9,497 nt of DNA from Lachnospiraceae bacterium. Its GTDB lineage: Bacteria; Bacillota_A; Clostridia; Lachnospirales; Lachnospiraceae. The position numbers were made by a program, and so were the translations under genes. The DNA lies in the NCBI GenBank assembly GCA_024691045.1, contig JAILOC010000154.1:1-9497 (forward strand). Direction: 5' to 3'. Shown piece by piece: positions 7,675 through 9,497 of this stretch (positions within the stretch are counted from its first letter, which is position 1; every line of letters begins with the position of its first letter). Under the pieces are notes generated by a model. The model made no database searches and had not been told where the DNA came from. It saw only the letters and a list, made by a program, of their open reading frames with translations.

Positions 7675-8150
7675 TATCCCTTTATATTGACCTTGTCCGG
7701 AGGCATATGAGCCGCTATTGTGCGTATGACAAGCACAGTCTTGTCACCAAGCTGGTCCTTCGGGAAGATCGTGGCACTTACGGCCGAAGTAAAAAGAAGT
7801 ATGCTCCTGGATGTGGAAACAGCCTTTATGCACTTATCCCACTCCACGGTCTGGGTCTGATCCTCCTGTGAGACCGTAAGACCGTCATCATCGAGGACAT
7901 AGTGAAGGGGCTTTTTGAAAGCAGGGTTAAGGGCTGCTGTCTGTGCACTCCTTATCCAGAGCGTAACGGGCAGATATACGAGCACCACGGCCCCAATGAC
8001 AGCCAGAGGTATGTTAATCGAATAAATACCGTAACAGATCGCTGCTATACCCGCGATCTCCGCAATGATATTAATAGGTTTTCCGTATGTATATTTCAGG
8101 TTGTAATCGTACAGCTCCTTGGCCGAGATCTTAACGTCACATTCAACCAT
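7674..8150 (-). CDS. YcxB-like two-span membrane protein, first gene of the operon
   Basis: 158 residues from ATG 8150. Layout: a cytoplasmic N-terminus of about 25 residues (MVECDVKISAKELYDYNLKYTY); two adjacent hydrophobic helices (about 27-45 and 48-67) forming a hairpin; then a soluble C-terminal domain with LHYVLDDDGLTVSQED, TVEWDKCIKAV, ILLFTSAVSATIFPKDQL. This order of D-x-G-(I/L), a conserved Trp, then a hydrophobic strand and I-x-P-K matches the YcxB-like C-terminal domain (PF14317), whose function is not known. An ATG at 8168 would add six residues, but its GGAG is only two bases away. ATG 8150 has AAGGA with a 7-base spacer, so I prefer it. The stop overlaps the tsaE start as TAATG, so it may couple into tsaE. 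Family assignment is by recall of motif pattern, with moderate confidence; gene reality is high. Confidence 0.82.
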   Translation of the reverse strand: MVECDVKISAKELYDYNLKYTYGKPINIIAEIAGIAAICYGIYSINIPLAVIGAVVLVYLPVTLWIRSAQTAALNPAFKKPLHYVLDDDGLTVSQEDQTQTVEWDKCIKAVSTSRSILLFTSAVSATIFPKDQLGDKTVLVIRTIAAHMPPDKVNIKG

Positions 8151-8157
8151 TTCAGAT

Positions 8158-8162
8158 TCCTT
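8158..8162 (-). promoter_or_regulatory. Shine-Dalgarno site of the YcxB-like gene
   Basis: The minus strand reads AAGGA ATCTGAA ATG, giving a 7-base spacer to ATG 8150. The competing upstream ATG at 8168 has GGAGAG directly abutting it, which is too close for normal initiation. Confidence 0.55.
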
Positions 8163-8171
8163 AAACATCTC

Positions 8172-8211
8172 TCCGGATATGCCCGGAAAGCCCTTTTTTC
8201 ACGTGGGCATA
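8172..8211 (-). repeat. Leader inverted repeats (alternative hairpins) before the operon
   Basis: Two overlapping inverted repeats are present. TATGCCC (8178-8184) pairs with GGGCATA (8205-8211) across 20 bases. TCCGG (8172-8176) pairs with CCGGA (8183-8187) across 6 bases. Both use bases 8183-8184, so the hairpins exclude each other. They fall in the predicted 5' untranslated region, just upstream of the ribosome site of the YcxB-like gene. Arms are short, so a regulatory role is only possible. Confidence 0.4.
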
Positions 8212-8251
8212 GTGACCACAAAATATCACTTTATTTTACATCCTGGGCATA
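8204..8251. repeat. Direct repeat TGGGCATA, two copies 40 bases apart
   Basis: TGGGCATA occurs at 8204-8211 and 8244-8251, with a third, inverted copy of seven bases (TATGCCC) at 8178-8184. The copy at 8244-8251 lies in the spacer of the predicted promoter and the other lies just past the predicted transcription start. This is a plausible operator arrangement, but could be chance. Confidence 0.35.
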
Positions 8252-8261
8252 AAAAAAGCAA
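8233..8261 (-). promoter_or_regulatory. Candidate sigma-A promoter of the tsa/rnz/ispD/tex operon
   Basis: On the minus strand TTGCTT (8256-8261) is a -35 candidate matching three of six consensus bases. A 17-base spacer and TAAAAT (8233-8238), five of six for the -10, follow. A TG precedes the -10 directly. Predicted transcription start is near 8226, giving a leader of about 75 bases to ATG 8150. The -35 lies in the descending arm and T-run of the preceding terminator. No better promoter is visible in the gap. Confidence 0.45.
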
Positions 8262-8301
8262 TGTGCGGCGAGGGGGGGACCGGCCGCACAATTGCTTTTT
8301 T
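8251..8301 (-). terminator. Strong intrinsic terminator after the sugar permease, symmetric in both directions
   Basis: The arms are 8251-8269 and 8283-8301, complementary over 18 pairs with one bulged base. They have a GC-rich core GTGCGGC/GCCGCAC and an outer A-run/T-run that supplies a U-tract on either strand. The 13-base loop (8270-8282) holds seven consecutive G on the plus strand, so C7 in the minus-strand transcript. It ends the permease transcript 35 bases after its stop and separates it from the following operon. Confidence 0.88.
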
Positions 8302-8336
8302 GTTCCCAAAGGGAGGGAGGATTATATATTTGTATA

Positions 8337-9497
8337 TCAGTCCTTTGAGATCAGTTTTCCGCCGCGCTTTGATACGACATCAAAGATAACGGCTGCAAGG
8401 AGAACCAGACCTTTGACAACCTTCTGCATGTTCTGGTCAACTCCCATAAGTGACATACCAAGGTTGATGGTACCCATGAGGACCGCACCGATGATAACTC
8501 CGGGAACGGTACCGATTCCGCCGTATGCAGAAGCTCCGCCGATGAAGCAGGAACCGATGGCGTCCATCTCATAGTTCTGTCCGTAAGTGGGCTGTGCGGA
8601 GGTAAGTCTTGCGATAGTTACCATTCCCGCAAGTGCTGCAAGCAGACCCATGTTGGTGTATGCAAGGAAGTACACCTTGTTGGTATTGATACCGGAAAGC
8701 TTGGTAGCCTTCTCGTTTCCGCCTACTGCGTAGAAGTAACGTCCGGTCTTGGTGCTGGAAGTGATGAAGCCGTATACGATTATGACGATAAGTACCCATA
8801 CAAGAACTGTAGGAATACCCTTGTGCTGTGAAAGTCTGAATGAGAAGGCAAGGATAACGGCGGTAATAAATACAAGCTTACCCCAGAATGAAAATGCTCC
8901 TTCGACTTCGTAATGCTTCTTGAGTCTTGCCGCTCTGTTCTTGATCTGAAGTCCGATGAAAAGAGCTGCCGCAACGGCACCAGCCACCATACAGGTCATA
9001 TTGAATCCGTTGAATTTGAAGATATCGGGAATATAACAGTTTGCACCGCCGCCGAATACATTTACGAATGTGGTGCAGTTCTTGACAGAGATAGTCATAC
9101 CGTTGAGGACTACGTTGGAAAGACCTCTGAAGATAAGCATTCCGGCAAGAGTAACAATGAAGGGAGGGATTCTTACAAATGCGATCCAGAATGCCTGGAA
9201 AGCACCGATGAGAATACCGACGATAAGCATGATGACAACTGCCAGGTACCAGGGCACTTTGTAGGTGACCATGAGGGTTGCACCGACCGCACCGGTAAAG
9301 CAGACTACCGAACCTACGGAAAGATCGATGTTACCACCGGTCAGGATACACAGGAGCATACCGGTTGCAAGAATGAACACGTATGCGTTCTGCGAGATAA
9401 GGCTGGATACGTTCATGGGAAGCAGAATGGTTCCCTTGGTAGCTACCGCGAAAAGTCCTATGACGAGGATCAGTACAATGATCATCGTATATTTCTT
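8337..9497 (-). CDS. mmsB: Multiple-monosaccharide ABC transporter permease (5' end outside the window)
   Basis: 386 codons are present and the frame is still open at 9497. An ATG at 9485 exists, but the four codons before it (KKYT) continue the frame and resemble the family's usual N-terminus, so the real start is probably a few codons outside. The protein is a very hydrophobic permease with about ten membrane segments. It belongs to the branched-chain/ribose-type permease family (PF02653). Motifs: ATGMLLCILTGGNIDLSVGS (40-59, numbered from the 9485 ATG); the FRGLSNVVLNG segment (119-129); AVGGNEKATKLSGI (253-266), the loop contacting the ATPase; and the glycine-rich GGASAYGGIGTVPGVIIGA (316-334). 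Length and motifs match the MmsB/GguB subgroup, larger than RbsC. The ATP-binding and sugar-binding subunits should lie upstream beyond the right edge. XylH is a close alternative. Transcription ends at the hairpin just downstream. Confidence 0.85.
   Translation of the reverse strand, partial: KKYTMIIVLILVIGLFAVATKGTILLPMNVSSLISQNAYVFILATGMLLCILTGGNIDLSVGSVVCFTGAVGATLMVTYKVPWYLAVVIMLIVGILIGAFQAFWIAFVRIPPFIVTLAGMLIFRGLSNVVLNGMTISVKNCTTFVNVFGGGANCYIPDIFKFNGFNMTCMVAGAVAAALFIGLQIKNRAARLKKHYEVEGAFSFWGKLVFITAVILAFSFRLSQHKGIPTVLVWVLIVIIVYGFITSSTKTGRYFYAVGGNEKATKLSGINTNKVYFLAYTNMGLLAALAGMVTIARLTSAQPTYGQNYEMDAIGSCFIGGASAYGGIGTVPGVIIGAVLMGTINLGMSLMGVDQNMQKVVKGLVLLAAVIFDVVSKRGGKLISKD

Noticed and set aside
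8172..8200. Plus-strand terminator (TCCGG...CCGGA followed by a T-run)
   Set aside because: The stem is only five pairs and is separated from the T-run by several bases; no plus-strand gene would use it.
8310..8322. GGGAGGGAGGA on the plus strand, resembling a ribosome binding site
   Set aside because: No plausible plus-strand gene begins within range. It is better explained as the complement of a C-rich 3' UTR.
8272..8322. Possible G-quadruplex on the plus strand (G7, GGG, GGG, GG)
   Set aside because: The G-tracts are too widely separated by the terminator arm and there is no fourth tract of three within a short loop; the hairpin is far more stable.
8119..8574. Plus-strand open frame of 151 codons spanning the intergenic gap
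   Set aside because: It would cross the strong terminator hairpin and run antisense into the permease; no ribosome site or recognisable domain.
9485..9485. ATG at 9485 as the true start of the permease
   Set aside because: The frame continues to the window edge with residues KKYT that resemble the family N-terminus, and no ribosome site precedes this ATG within the visible bases.

Overview
The window reads as a chromosomal housekeeping region of a Gram-positive, anaerobic Firmicute, most likely a Lachnospiraceae (Clostridia) member. This is inferred from strong GGAGG-type ribosome sites, MEP-pathway isoprenoid synthesis (ispD), the clostridial form of RNase Z and the multiple-monosaccharide (mmsB-type) sugar permease. 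The species cannot be fixed from the sequence. Every convincing gene lies on the minus strand, so transcription runs from high to low coordinates. There are no tRNA or rRNA genes, insertion sequences, CRISPR arrays or phage genes, and no gene-free stretch above about 190 bases.

Right side (9497 to 8337): the C-terminal 386 codons of a sugar ABC transporter permease, whose 5' end lies outside the window. It closes with a short 3' UTR and a strong intrinsic terminator (8251-8301). A candidate promoter for the next operon overlaps that terminator. The leader between them carries three copies of a GGGCATA/TATGCCC element and can form alternative small hairpins.

Middle and left (8150 to 1): one tightly packed apparent operon, in transcription order: YcxB-like membrane protein, tsaE, tsaB, rimI, rnz, an unknown single-span membrane protein, tsaD, ispD, tex, and the start of an AI-2E-family permease that runs off the left edge. 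Four junctions overlap (TAATG, ATGA, ATGA and a 17-base overlap). The other gaps are 2 to 46 bases. tsaE/tsaB/tsaD supply the complex that completes the t6A37 modification of ANN-decoding tRNAs. RimI acetylates ribosomal protein bS18 and often travels with these genes. RNase Z matures tRNA 3' ends, IspD makes an isoprenoid intermediate, and Tex is an RNA-binding transcription accessory factor. The theme is tRNA maturation and translation quality, with two uncharacterised membrane proteins embedded in it.

I did not find a clearly new multi-gene system. The most interesting leads are the two unknown membrane proteins in the tRNA-modification operon, the C-rich 3' UTR/terminator after the permease, and the repeated element and competing hairpins in the operon leader.
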